A DNA stretch of 64,000 bases from Catenuloplanes atrovinosus (lineage in GTDB: Bacteria; Actinomycetota; Actinomycetes; Mycobacteriales; Micromonosporaceae), in assembly GCF_031458235.1 (NCBI RefSeq), contig NZ_JAVDYB010000001.1, positions 2,501,001-2,565,000 of the forward strand. Direction: 5' to 3'. A model generated the notes under the pieces. It saw only the letters and a list, made by a program, of their open reading frames with translations, searched no databases and was not told the DNA's origin. The position numbers and the translations under genes are program-made. Position 1 is the stretch's first letter, and every line of letters begins with the position of its first letter. Below, piece after piece: positions 26,452-35,916 of the stretch.

Positions 26452-29400
26452 CGGGCCTCCTTCAGGATCAGCGTGTCGGGGATGCGCGGGGAGAGCAGCG
26501 CGAGCTGTGCGGGCCGGATGCCGCGGAACACGGTCACGGTCCGGCCGGCGCTCACGGTGGCGCGGACCAGGCCCGGGTTGAGCCGCTTCAGCTCGTCGAC
26601 GGAGGTCCCGTACCGGGCGGCGATCGCGATCAGCGTCTCGTCCTCGGTCGCGGTGTGGCGGACCTCCTCGAACCGGGCCGGCCGGGCCGGGACCACGGCG
26701 CGCACGCCGGCCAGCGTCGCGGCCAGGTCGTCCAGGTCGGCCGGGGACAGGCTGCCCGGCACGCCGCCGAACAGGTCCACGTCCACCCAGTCCACGCCGG
26801 GCACGGCCTGCGCGGCCGCGATCGCCTCGGACAGGTACGCCGGCTGGGCCAGCTCGCGCCGGTCGAAGCCGAGCCGGTCCAGCAGCGCCCGCCGGACCGC
26901 GGGCTCGACCAGCTCCCAGGCGTGATCCGGCTGGACCTTGACGCGTGCCGCGAGGACCAGCAGCACCAGCTCGCGCGCGGCCACCCGGACCGGCAGCTGC
27001 GGGTCGCCGTAGGTGGCCAGCGACGCGCGCAGCGCACGCAGGTCGCCGAGCGGCACGTCGTCCACGCCGGCCACGGTCACGTGCACGACCTCGCGCTCGC
27101 CGGTCCGGATGCGGCGCGCCGCGGCCCGGCCGATGCCGGCCCGGGCCCGGGCGAAGTCCTCGTAGTCCGCGACCGAGACCAGCCGGTCCAGCGCGGTCAC
27201 CGAGAGCGGGATGTTGCGCCGCGCCTGCCCGGGGCCGTCCGGGTTCGCGCCGCCGGTGGCCGGGACCGGGTTGGTGACCGCGGAGACCCACAGCGGGCGG
27301 GTGAGCAACTGCGTGATCCGGTCCGGGTCCACGTTGCCGTCCCGGCCGATGCCGACCCGGTACGCCGCGCGCACGTTCTGGTAGCCGGTGGGCAGCCGCG
27401 CGCCGTGGCTGCCGTCGCCGAACGTGACCAGCGTGCGGCCCTCGTCGTCGGCGCGGGTGGTGTAGACCCGCTCGTCCGGCCCGCGACCGGCCAGGCTCTC
27501 CACCTCGTGCCAGCGCACGCCGTCCACCCGCACCTCCAGGGTGCTGCTCGCACCCAGCGGGGTCGCCGACGCCAGCCAGGTCAGCGGGCCCTGGAACAGC
27601 CGGAACGACTGGTTCGCGCGGCCGGCGTCGCCGCTGCCGATCGGCTCGTCCCGGGACGCGCCGTGCGAGGCCGGGACCACGTTCGCCAGCAGCCGCACGG
27701 TGTCCCGCTTGTACGTGTAGGACAGCGGGGCGGCCAGCGTGAGGACGGTGTGGACGGTCTCGCCGGGCCGGGACGGGTCGACGTGCTGGCGTACCGCGGC
27801 GATCATCGACAGCTCGGTGCCGGCCACGCCGGTCGTCTCCGGCAGGTCCGTGCGCTCGCCGGTCACCACCAGCCGGCGGCCCGGCGTGAGGCCCTCGTAG
27901 AGCCGGGCCAGCTCGATCTCGCCGCCGGTGACGTCGTCCGTCACCGGCTCGGTGGCCGGGGTGAGCGCGTCGCCGCGCGCGTACACCGTGGTGTCCCGGA
28001 TCTGCGCCAGCTGCGTGTCCGTCTCGTCCAGCCAGTCGTCCGCCAGGACCAGCTCGGTGACCTTGCCGGTGATGCCGAAGTCGGCGCGGGACACCACGCG
28101 CGACGACACCACTCGCGTGATCACCATGCCGAGCGGGCTGGCCGGCCGCTGCACCACCACCCACGACTCCGGGCCGATGCCCTCGTAGACCGCGTCCAGC
28201 GCGAGCACGTTGCGCGAGTCCAGCGCCAGCGTGGCGCTCAGCGCGAACCGTACCGTCCGCTCGGTGCGGTTGATCTCCAGGCGCAGCCCGCCCGCGCTGC
28301 CGGTGACGGTCTGCCCGGGCTCGGCCGTGTGCGTGACGTCGCCGATGCGCACCTGCACCGCGCCGTCGTCGCCCGGACGGGACACGAACACCTCGCGGCC
28401 GAGCAGCGCCTCGTCGAACGTGAACGTCACGCCGGCCGGCGGGCCCTCGATCGCCGGCTCCCGCACGCTGATCGTGACCGTGCCGGGGCCGAGCTGGACC
28501 GGGCCGGCCGGGCCGCTGTCCGGCAGCGTCACCCGGGCCGGGACCGTGCTGTCCGACTCGGTCCAGGCCAGATCCGCCCGCTCCGGACGACCATCATCAC
28601 GGTACGTGACGGTCGCGCCGGCGGTCTGGCTGCCGCGCAGCGGCCAGTCCACGTAGCGCACCACCCGGCCGTCCGGCCCGAACTCCGCTTGCAGCGGCGC
28701 GGTCGCGCCGAACGGCGTCGCCACCGTCCGCATCACCCGCAGCCCGTCGAGCGCGGGCGGCTCGGTCAGGTCGATGCGCCGCCACGCTGGATAGAGCGTG
28801 TCCGCCAGCCGCGGGTCCAGCGCGGCCAGCAACTGCACGCCGAGGTCCGACCCGGGCCCGAACAGCGCTGCCGGATCCCGGTCCAGAGCAAAGGACCCGG
28901 CCGGGGGTACGGACGGGGCGCGCCGCAGCCCGGCCAGCAGCGCGCCGAGGCCCGCGGTCGCGGCGTCCGGGGCCCGATCGAGCCGCAGCGCCTCGGTGAG
29001 CGGCGCCCGGTGCGCGGTCTGCTGCTGTGCCCGGTGCCGCAGCGCCCGCAGTCGCGGGCGGAGCCAGCCGGTGAGCCAGTCGTGGATGCCCGGGTACGGC
29101 CGGGCGGCGTCCAGCGGCAGCTCCCGCAGCGCGGCGGTCAGGCCGCGGTGCAGGTCGTCGTCGGCCGCGGCCGGCTCCAGCGCCTCCGTCACGTACCCCC
29201 GGATGATCTTGCTGCGGGCGTACATGCGGCCGTTCTCCCGCGCCTCCGCGATCAGCGCCCGCAACTCGCCCGGCAGGTCCGGCGCGGGCGGCCGCTCCAG
29301 GCCGACCACCGTGACGTTCTCCCGCGGGTCGACCGTGACGTCGCGGACCACCAGCAGCTCCTGCTGCCCGGGCTCGTCGCCGAACACGAACAGCAGCCGG

Positions 29401-29990
29401 TCCGCCGGTTTCACCGCGGAGCCGGTGCCCTCCAGGTGCACGGCCTCCGCCGCGCGGACGCTCTCCGGCGTCATCGGCACCGGGCGGCGCAGCAGCACCC
29501 GCAGGTCGTTGAACGACCAGCGGGCCGGCAAATCCTCCGCGGTCTCGAACGGCTGCGGCTGCTCACCCTGCTCCGGCACGCTCTGCGCGCGGGCGCCGCG
29601 CGGGATCGTGACCGCGGAGTCCGCGTCCGTGCGCGCGTCCCGGTCCAGCGTGTAGGCCAGCACGGTCTCCGCCGCGATGCCCGGCCGCGGCAGGTGGCCG
29701 ACCAGCCGGCCGAGCAGGCGCAGCGACCGCTCCTCGGTGGCGGTGCGCAGGTAGCCCTCGTGCGCGATCCGCTCCGAGTAGAACGTGAGGATGTCGGCCA
29801 TCACCGCGGCCGCGTCCAGCAGCGCGATCGCCGGGTCGTCGGTGTCCCGGACGGTCAGCCCGGCCAGCGCCGGATACGCCGGGCTGGACAGCCGCTGGAG
29901 CATCGCGGCCAGGAACTCGGCGTGCGTGCCGGTCCGGTAGGCGATCGTGGACCGCCCGGGCGGCCCGCCCGCGGGCAGCGGAGTGGTCAT
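26448..29990 (-). CDS. Putative baseplate assembly protein (gpJ-like) with C-terminal LysM, 1180 aa
   Basis: The N-terminus (AGLTVRDTDDPAIALLDAAAVMADILTFYSER) and the late VSVADYEDFARA...IGRAAARR segment are characteristic of eCIS and phage baseplate J-type proteins, which form the wedge triggering sheath contraction. Near the C-terminus ATEDETLIAIAARYGTSVDELKRLNPGLV is a LysM-like module (about residues 1115-1150), unusual on this protein. The ATG at 29990 follows GGGAGGTGG and overlaps the preceding stop (ATGA). It follows a second, larger J-type gene; such tandem J proteins are normal in eCIS loci (Afp11-like plus partner). Confidence 0.85.
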   Translation of the reverse strand: MTTPLPAGGPPGRSTIAYRTGTHAEFLAAMLQRLSSPAYPALAGLTVRDTDDPAIALLDAAAVMADILTFYSERIAHEGYLRTATEERSLRLLGRLVGHLPRPGIAAETVLAYTLDRDARTDADSAVTIPRGARAQSVPEQGEQPQPFETAEDLPARWSFNDLRVLLRRPVPMTPESVRAAEAVHLEGTGSAVKPADRLLFVFGDEPGQQELLVVRDVTVDPRENVTVVGLERPPAPDLPGELRALIAEARENGRMYARSKIIRGYVTEALEPAAADDDLHRGLTAALRELPLDAARPYPGIHDWLTGWLRPRLRALRHRAQQQTAHRAPLTEALRLDRAPDAATAGLGALLAGLRRAPSVPPAGSFALDRDPAALFGPGSDLGVQLLAALDPRLADTLYPAWRRIDLTEPPALDGLRVMRTVATPFGATAPLQAEFGPDGRVVRYVDWPLRGSQTAGATVTYRDDGRPERADLAWTESDSTVPARVTLPDSGPAGPVQLGPGTVTISVREPAIEGPPAGVTFTFDEALLGREVFVSRPGDDGAVQVRIGDVTHTAEPGQTVTGSAGGLRLEINRTERTVRFALSATLALDSRNVLALDAVYEGIGPESWVVVQRPASPLGMVITRVVSSRVVSRADFGITGKVTELVLADDWLDETDTQLAQIRDTTVYARGDALTPATEPVTDDVTGGEIELARLYEGLTPGRRLVVTGERTDLPETTGVAGTELSMIAAVRQHVDPSRPGETVHTVLTLAAPLSYTYKRDTVRLLANVVPASHGASRDEPIGSGDAGRANQSFRLFQGPLTWLASATPLGASSTLEVRVDGVRWHEVESLAGRGPDERVYTTRADDEGRTLVTFGDGSHGARLPTGYQNVRAAYRVGIGRDGNVDPDRITQLLTRPLWVSAVTNPVPATGGANPDGPGQARRNIPLSVTALDRLVSVADYEDFARARAGIGRAAARRIRTGEREVVHVTVAGVDDVPLGDLRALRASLATYGDPQLPVRVAARELVLLVLAARVKVQPDHAWELVEPAVRRALLDRLGFDRRELAQPAYLSEAIAAAQAVPGVDWVDVDLFGGVPGSLSPADLDDLAATLAGVRAVVPARPARFEEVRHTATEDETLIAIAARYGTSVDELKRLNPGLVRATVSAGRTVTVFRGIRPAQLALLSPRIPDTLILKEAR

Positions 29991-32900
29991 CGTCCACCTC
30001 CCAGGGTGACGGTCAGGCGGCCCTGCTCCGGGACGCTCGGGTCGTCGTCCAACTGCGCCACCTCGAGCGGGCCGATCAGCAGCACGCCGTCCTCCAGTTC
30101 GCCCGCCTCCGGGCGGAACTGGCGGCGCAGGCGGGTGAGCCGGACGCTGGTCACGCCCTCGACGGCCGCGGCCGCCGCGATGATCCGGCTGGCCCGGACC
30201 GGCTCCGCGAACGTGACCGCGTCCGGGGCGAACAGCGCCCGGACCGCGCGCCGCACGTCGTCGCGGACGTCGTCGCCGTGGTGGCCGGGGGTGACGCACA
30301 CGGTGAGCGCGACGTCGAGCGGAACCCGGGCGGCCGGGACCACCGCGAGGTCGTGGCCGATGCGGCGGAACCGTTCCAGGTGGGCGCGGACGGCGTCGAG
30401 CAGCGCCGGGCCGGCCGCGGCGGTGCCGAGCGGGTCGACGGCGACGTGCACCTGCCGCCCGGAGCCGGTCCAGCGCAGCTGCGCGGCGGCGCGCTGCACG
30501 CCGGGGACCGCGCCGGCCAGTTCGGCGTAGTCGTCCGCGGTCACGGCGCGCAGCCGGCGGCGGCGCAGCGCGAGCGGGGCCAGCTGGCGGACCTGCTCGA
30601 CCGGCTCGGGATCGGTGCCGCCGGCGGCGGGGAGCGGGTTACGGACGGCGGTCACGCCCTCGGGGCCGCCGGGCTCGGGCTCGTCGTCCTCGTGGTGGTC
30701 TCCCCGGCCGTAGCGATCGTCGTCGGGGTATCGGTCGTCGTCCTCGCCGTAGTGGTCCTGCGGATCCTCGTCGTGGTCGCCGGGACGGTCCCGGTAGTCG
30801 CCGGGGCGGTCCCGGTAGTCGCCGGGGCGGTCCCGGTAGTCGCCGGGGCGGTCCCGGTAGTCGCCGGGGCGCGGGTCATCGGCGTAGTCGCCCTGGGCCG
30901 GGCGACCAGGGTGGCCGCCGGGCCGAGGGTCGTCTCCGTATTCGCCGCCGGAACCGGGGCGGTCCGGGTAACCGCCCTGACCGGCCGGGTCCGGGTAACC
31001 GCCCGGATCGGCGGAGCCGCCGGGGTAGCCGCCCGGTCCGGGGTTACCGCCCGGGTAGCCGCCGGGCCGGGGTGTGCCACCCGGGTAGCCGCCGGGGCCG
31101 GGCCCGCCGCCCGGATAGCCGGTGGGCGGCGGGGCCACGCACTCGTCGTAGGAGCCGGGGGAGCGGTCGCAGATGACGAGGTGGGAGATGGCCTCGGCGC
31201 CGACGTTGCCGGCGATGCCGCTGCCGACGCGATAGCGGACACTCAGCGTGCTGCCCGGCGCGGGCGGGCGGCCGTGGCGGCCGTCGCCGAAGCGGAGGAC
31301 CAGCGTGCCGTCGTCCTGCTGCTCGCCGACCACGCCGAGGCCGCGCGGGCCCTCGGAGAGCAGGTCGCGGCGCGGGGTCCAGGTGAGGCCGCCGGGGCCG
31401 GTGACCGTGAGCGCGGGCAGCGCGCGGGCCGGGTCCTGGACCAGCGCGCCGCGCGCGGGACCGGCCAGCCGCGGGTCGCCGGGGTGCAGGCCGCCGGCGT
31501 AGCGCGGGCCCCAGCTCTGCGCGATCTCCCACGCGTAGTCCGAGGTCAGCACCTCGCCGTTGTCGGCGCGGGCGCGCAGCGCGGCCAGCCGGCGAAGCTT
31601 CCCGGCGAGCAGGCGGTCGAAGCGGGCGAGGAGCTCGCGGAGCGCCCGCTCGGGGCGGTGACCCAGGCCGCAGGACTCCAGCGCGTCCGGGCCGAAGATC
31701 AGCTCCAGTGCGGCCAGGTCGCGCGGGCGGAGGCGGTCGCCCTCGCGGACGCGGCGCCACAACTGCTCCAGCCAGGCGCGTACCCGGGCCGGGACGGCGG
31801 CCAGCAGGTGCGCCTGCGCGGCCGAGACGTTCTCGGCGTCGGGGTACGGCGCCCGGAACGTGACCGGCGCGCGCCGCAGCCGCGGGCGGAACGGCCGCGT
31901 CACCCCGGGGTAGGTGACCTGGGCGAGCAGCGTCTCCAGCGCGGCGGCCTGATCCGCTGCCGGCAGCGCGGCGTCGACACCGGCCCGGAGCACGGCGGGC
32001 TCGCCGAGCAGCGCGGACAGCTCCGCGACGTCCTCCGGCGTGAGCGGCGTGCCGGCGGCGGCCGACTCCATCAGGCGGTCGATCGCGGACGCGGCCGGTC
32101 CCGGCTCCGGCCGGTCCGGGCACCCGCACGAATCCCCGCACCCGCAGTCCGGGCGGGTGACGGAACCCGGCGGTACGGTCGTCTCCTCCGCCTCACCACC
32201 GCAGAAGCCCAGGTCGCGGCCGTGATCGACGAGGACGACGTTGGCGCGGGCGACCGTGATGTCGCGCAGCGGCTCGCAGTGCGGGCCGCCCGGACCGGCG
32301 AGCGTGACCGGGAAGGTGAGCGCGTCCTCGGGAGACCAGGTGACCTCGAGCAGGGGCTGGTCGTGGAGGCGGTCGAGGTCCTCGGTGACGGAGAGCAGCC
32401 GGACGGCCTGCCGGTGCGCCGGGTCGGCGTCCGCGGGAGCGCCGGACCCGGGGCCGATCCGCTCCTCGATGATCAGCACGTCACCGGGACTCAGGCGCAG
32501 AGCACGGCGCCGGGCGGACGCGTGCGCCCGCTCCTCGTACCCTGGTGAATGATTGTGATTTTGCCACTCGTCGCGCAGGGTCGCCGAGGTCGCGCCGATC
32601 GGCAGGCAGGCCGAGGTCTCGCCCCAGGTCCAGAATCGGATGGTGTTGTGCGCGGGGCGCAGCGTGACCGGCGCGGCGGTGACCGGCTCGAAGACCTCCA
32701 CGGTGGCCGCGGCGGGCAGGTCGCCGAGCTGCGTGTCGGTGAGGACCGCGGGCACCTCCGGGCGGTCCGGCGCCGGGACGCGGCTGACGTCGACCGCGGC
32801 GAAGCGGTGCCGGCCGGGCTCCAGCCGCACCGGGCGGTCGACCCGCAGCGTGACCCAGGCGCGCGCGTTGCAGCCGTCGTGCATCGGGTAGTCGATCAGC

Positions 32901-33547
32901 CGTACGTGCCGGCGGACCGAGGTGCGCTGGCGGGCGGTGTCCAGGTATGCCTCGGCCGCGACCGCGTCCTGGTGGTAGCCGATCCGGTCACCGGCGTAGG
33001 CGAGCAGCTCGACCAGCGTGACGCCGAGGTCCGGTTCGTGACGCTCGCGCCAGTGCGGGACGGTGAGCGTCATCCGGTCCAGCAGGTGGCGGCGCAGCGA
33101 GGCGTAATCGCGCGTGGTGTAGTCGATCACCGGCGACCCGGTGGCGCGCCGCGGCGGCGCGGCCTCCGGCTTGCAGTCCGTGCCGCTCGGGCAGAACGTG
33201 AACGTCGCGCTCGCGTACCGCTGGTCGAAGTCCCGGTACGGCACGGTCGCGGCGTCACCGGCCTCCACGATGGACAGCGTGTACGTGGACGTGTCACCGG
33301 ACCGGTCCACCCGCACCAGCAGGTGGTCGTCGAGGTCCGGGTCCTGCTCGCGGCGGATCTCCACCTCGACGGCGCGGATACCGGTGACCCGCCGGCCGCC
33401 GTCGATGCGGATGTTCTCCGGGCCGAGCCGCCGCGGTGCCTTGCCGAGGAACGTGACGGTCAGCTCGCGCGGGTCGTCGCCCACCTCGACGCCGTCGATG
33501 CCGTTGAGCCGGTCCTTGCGTACCGCGGCTCGTCTCTGATCGCTCAT
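29987..33547 (-). CDS. Putative baseplate assembly protein with repeat insert, 1186 aa
   Basis: Residues about 140-230 (IDYTTRDYASLRRHLLDRM, EPDLGVTLVELLAYAGDRIGYHQDAV) match the eCIS baseplate J-type family, and the C-terminal AVTADDYAELAGAVPGVQRAAA closes the conserved fold. Two oddities interrupt it. A cysteine cluster, CGCGDSCGC (about 468-476), may bind metal. A low-complexity insert of about 155 residues (about 805-960) consists of GYPGG-type repeats and then four RPGDYRD copies plus an Asp/His-rich tail, encoded by perfect 21-bp DNA repeats. The core function is building the baseplate wedge; the insert is probably an exposed flexible loop. Start and stop overlap both neighbours by ATGA. 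Confidence 0.85.
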   Translation of the reverse strand: MSDQRRAAVRKDRLNGIDGVEVGDDPRELTVTFLGKAPRRLGPENIRIDGGRRVTGIRAVEVEIRREQDPDLDDHLLVRVDRSGDTSTYTLSIVEAGDAATVPYRDFDQRYASATFTFCPSGTDCKPEAAPPRRATGSPVIDYTTRDYASLRRHLLDRMTLTVPHWRERHEPDLGVTLVELLAYAGDRIGYHQDAVAAEAYLDTARQRTSVRRHVRLIDYPMHDGCNARAWVTLRVDRPVRLEPGRHRFAAVDVSRVPAPDRPEVPAVLTDTQLGDLPAAATVEVFEPVTAAPVTLRPAHNTIRFWTWGETSACLPIGATSATLRDEWQNHNHSPGYEERAHASARRRALRLSPGDVLIIEERIGPGSGAPADADPAHRQAVRLLSVTEDLDRLHDQPLLEVTWSPEDALTFPVTLAGPGGPHCEPLRDITVARANVVLVDHGRDLGFCGGEAEETTVPPGSVTRPDCGCGDSCGCPDRPEPGPAASAIDRLMESAAAGTPLTPEDVAELSALLGEPAVLRAGVDAALPAADQAAALETLLAQVTYPGVTRPFRPRLRRAPVTFRAPYPDAENVSAAQAHLLAAVPARVRAWLEQLWRRVREGDRLRPRDLAALELIFGPDALESCGLGHRPERALRELLARFDRLLAGKLRRLAALRARADNGEVLTSDYAWEIAQSWGPRYAGGLHPGDPRLAGPARGALVQDPARALPALTVTGPGGLTWTPRRDLLSEGPRGLGVVGEQQDDGTLVLRFGDGRHGRPPAPGSTLSVRYRVGSGIAGNVGAEAISHLVICDRSPGSYDECVAPPPTGYPGGGPGPGGYPGGTPRPGGYPGGNPGPGGYPGGSADPGGYPDPAGQGGYPDRPGSGGEYGDDPRPGGHPGRPAQGDYADDPRPGDYRDRPGDYRDRPGDYRDRPGDYRDRPGDHDEDPQDHYGEDDDRYPDDDRYGRGDHHEDDEPEPGGPEGVTAVRNPLPAAGGTDPEPVEQVRQLAPLALRRRRLRAVTADDYAELAGAVPGVQRAAAQLRWTGSGRQVHVAVDPLGTAAAGPALLDAVRAHLERFRRIGHDLAVVPAARVPLDVALTVCVTPGHHGDDVRDDVRRAVRALFAPDAVTFAEPVRASRIIAAAAAVEGVTSVRLTRLRRQFRPEAGELEDGVLLIGPLEVAQLDDDPSVPEQGRLTVTLGGGR
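30787..30870 (-). repeat. Four perfect 21-bp tandem repeats inside the baseplate gene
   Basis: The unit GGTCCCGGTAGTCGCCGGGGC occurs four times without change. Read leftward each copy encodes seven residues (RPGDYRD register), so copy-number change keeps the frame. Confidence 0.95.
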
Positions 33548-33909
33548 GCCGGGCCCTCCTCGACGAACTCGTCGGTGCGCCGCGCGCCCGTGCCGATGAC
33601 CACATAGGACACGAGGACGCGCAGGACGTTGTCCTCGCTGGTGATGTCCAGCGCCTCCACCTCGATGACGTCGCCGAGCCAGCGCTGCAGCGACGCCTGC
33701 ACGGAGAGCTGGAGCGTGGCCGCGATCTCGGGGCTGTTCGGCGCGAAGACCAGGTCGAGCAGGCCGCAGCCGAACTCGGGCAGCATCACCCGCTCGCCCG
33801 GGCTGGTGAACAGCAGCTGCTCGACCATGTCGCGGACGTGCGTGTCGTAACCGGTGTCCGCGGTGCGGCCCCGGCGGTCGATCCGGAACGGGAACGCGAT
33901 CTCGGTCAT
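33544..33909 (-). CDS. gp25/GPW-like baseplate wedge protein, 121 aa
   Basis: FPFRIDRRGRTADTGYDTHVRDMVEQLLFTSPGERVMLPEFGCGL is the canonical GPW/gp25 family sequence, including the ERxMxPxFG loop. In eCIS this small lysozyme-like-fold protein (Afp9-like) joins the sheath to the baseplate. Size is exactly typical. It overlaps both neighbours by ATGA (33906-33909 and 33544-33547). Confidence 0.93.
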   Translation of the reverse strand: MTEIAFPFRIDRRGRTADTGYDTHVRDMVEQLLFTSPGERVMLPEFGCGLLDLVFAPNSPEIAATLQLSVQASLQRWLGDVIEVEALDITSEDNVLRVLVSYVVIGTGARRTDEFVEEGPA

Positions 33910-34238
33910 CGCGCCACCACCCGCTGCTGGATGACGCTGATCTGCGGCGGCCCGGCCGGAATGCGCTCCGCGCTCTGGCACAGGCCGGTCGCGCCCTGCG
34001 GCAGCACCGGCGAGCCCTGCGCGCGGACGCGCTCGGCCGCGGTGGTCCAGGTGATCGTGACGCACGGCTGCGGCTTGTTGCCCGCGGTGAACGGGCAGCC
34101 GATCACCGTGTACCGGTCGGCGAGCGTGGCCACCGGGTTGCCGTTGACCAGCACGCGGGAGCGGCCCGGTGCGATCGAGGCGCGTCCGCCGTGCGGGCAG
34201 GTCAGCGTCTCGTTGACGTGCTGAGCGTTGCGCGACAT
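33906..34238 (-). CDS. PAAR-like spike-tip protein, 110 aa
   Basis: CPHGGRASIAPGRSRVLVNGNPVATLADRYTVIGCPF has the short beta-repeat and paired Cys/His residues of PAAR-like proteins (DUF4280-type). These cap the central spike in CIS particles and bind a metal at the tip. It follows the gpV spike gene by 15 bp, as expected for Afp8/Afp10 order. The last 40 residues are not conserved. Confidence 0.75.
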   Translation of the reverse strand: MSRNAQHVNETLTCPHGGRASIAPGRSRVLVNGNPVATLADRYTVIGCPFTAGNKPQPCVTITWTTAAERVRAQGSPVLPQGATGLCQSAERIPAGPPQISVIQQRVVAR

Positions 34239-34253
34239 GCAGTGTTCCCCCGT

Positions 34254-34766
34254 CTATGTGATCGCCAGTGCGCCGTTGTTGATGTCCACCGTGGAGCCGG
34301 TGAGCGTGATGCGGGCGCCGCGGCCGTTGTCCAGCCGGATGCCGCTGTCGTCGATGACGATCTCCGCGCCGGTCGCGGCCCGCAGGCTGATGCCGGAGCC
34401 GCCGGGCAGGTCGGACAGGACGACCCGGTGGCCGGCGCCGGTCTGGACCACGATGTTCGGCCGGTCCGGCGGGCCGGTGAACGCGGCCTGCGGCACCTCG
34501 GCCGCGGTCCCGTACCAGCAGCCGACCCAGATCGGGAAGCTCACGTCGCCCTGCTCGAACTCGACCCACACACCGGCGCCGACCGGCGGCACCACGTAGT
34601 GGCCCTGCTGCGGCCCGGCCAGCGGCAGGCACGGCATCGCCCAGGTCGACGGCGTGTCGCCGAGCACGTCGGGCACGCGCACGCGGATCCGGCCGATCCG
34701 CATCGGGTCGATGTTCTCGGCCACGGTGCCCCGGAACTTGCCGAGGTATCGGTTGGGCTCGGCCAC
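34254..34766 (-). CDS. Baseplate assembly protein V (gpV-like spike), 170 aa
   Basis: YLGKFRGTVAENIDPMRIGRIRVRVPDVLG followed by WAMPCLPLAGPQQGHYVVPPVGAGVWVEFEQGD is the OB-fold of phage gpV/VgrG spike proteins. The C-terminal repeats VVLSDLPGGSGISLR, GAEIVIDDSGIRLDNG and GARITLTGSTVDIN build the trimeric beta-helix needle. It sits at the centre of the baseplate under the PAAR-like tip. Confidence 0.92.
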   Translation of the reverse strand: MAEPNRYLGKFRGTVAENIDPMRIGRIRVRVPDVLGDTPSTWAMPCLPLAGPQQGHYVVPPVGAGVWVEFEQGDVSFPIWVGCWYGTAAEVPQAAFTGPPDRPNIVVQTGAGHRVVLSDLPGGSGISLRAATGAEIVIDDSGIRLDNGRGARITLTGSTVDINNGALAIT

Positions 34767-34778
34767 GGGTCTCCTCTC

Positions 34779-35909
34779 CTACGGGATCACGGTCGGCAGC
34801 AGCGAGATCAGGCCCTCGCGGGCCAGCGTGAAGTTCTGCGTGTACGCGCCGCGCTGCAGGTTGTGCGTGACGCTCTTGACGTAGTACAGGCCGTCGTAGG
34901 TGATCCCGGCGCCGCGCACGCCGACCAGCTCGCGCGGCCGGAGCACGGCGCCGTAGCGGAGCACGTCGAGCTGCCCGGACCCGGTGACCGCGTCGGAGGA
35001 CTCGACCACCTTCGCGATCGTCTCCGCCAGCGCCTGCGCCGCGTCCTTCTTGGCCATGTCCGCGACCACCTTCTTCTTCAACGCCGGCGCGGGCCGCAGC
35101 GCCAGCGGCGGGCGCAGCACGCTCACCTCCGGCACCGGCAGCAGCACGGACGTCTTGGTGACCGGGATCTGGATGCGCGCGACCGGCTCCTCCCGCGCGG
35201 TCCCGTCGAACCCGAACGTCAGCTGATCCACCGTGGACAGGTGGTCCATGTTGACGTTGATGGCGTGCTGCGGCGTGCCGAGCCGCACCTCCGGCCCCCA
35301 GAAGCCGCGGCTCACGCCCGGCACCGGCCCGGGGTCGAGGTAGAACACGTAGCCGTTGGCCTTGGCCAGCTCGGTCAGGTATCCGAGGTCGGTGCCCTTC
35401 TGGAAGTCGATGCGCTGCGTCGGCATCGGCGTCTGCGGCACCAGCTCCGGGACGACCAGCGGCGTGATCCCGTACTGCGCGTACCTCCCGATGATCGCGG
35501 CCACCCGCGCCGCCGGGGACATGGCCGGGAACGGCACCCCCTCCCGCTCCTCCAGGTCCATCAGCACGGTCAGGTCCTCGCCGGTGACCGTGAGCGTGGA
35601 CTGGCCGGGCGTACCGGTGACCGAGACCTCCTGCCGGATGATCACCCCGTCCATGAGCACGTGCGGTACGCCGCGCACCGTGATCGCCAGGACCACCCGC
35701 ACCTGCGGATCGAACCCGCCGTTCGGCAGCAGCGTCCGGTTGATCACGCCGGTCCGGGACAGGTCGAACGAGAGCTGGAACCCGCTGCGCTGCCCCGCCG
35801 TCACCGTGATCTGCGCGCTGAGCAGCGCATCCGTCACCTGCTGCCCGACCGGCACGACGATCTGCCGGCCCATCAGCAGGGTCAGGTGCAGCGGAGCGAC
35901 CTCGGCCAT
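34779..35909 (-). CDS. Late control D-like hub protein, 376 aa
   Basis: The protein matches the gpD/late control D family (gp27-like hub): SGFQLSFDLS near the start, the FQKGTDLGYLTELAKANGYVFYLDPG segment, and YYVKSVTHNLQRGAYTQNFTLAREG at the end. In CIS particles it forms the hub that connects the inner tube to the gpV spike. A Lys/Ala-rich stretch (about 275-300) is a variable linker. It lies between the gpX-like and gpV genes with 7- and 12-bp gaps, the standard order. Confidence 0.9.
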   Translation of the reverse strand: MAEVAPLHLTLLMGRQIVVPVGQQVTDALLSAQITVTAGQRSGFQLSFDLSRTGVINRTLLPNGGFDPQVRVVLAITVRGVPHVLMDGVIIRQEVSVTGTPGQSTLTVTGEDLTVLMDLEEREGVPFPAMSPAARVAAIIGRYAQYGITPLVVPELVPQTPMPTQRIDFQKGTDLGYLTELAKANGYVFYLDPGPVPGVSRGFWGPEVRLGTPQHAINVNMDHLSTVDQLTFGFDGTAREEPVARIQIPVTKTSVLLPVPEVSVLRPPLALRPAPALKKKVVADMAKKDAAQALAETIAKVVESSDAVTGSGQLDVLRYGAVLRPRELVGVRGAGITYDGLYYVKSVTHNLQRGAYTQNFTLAREGLISLLPTVIP

Positions 35910-35916
35910 CGTCGCC

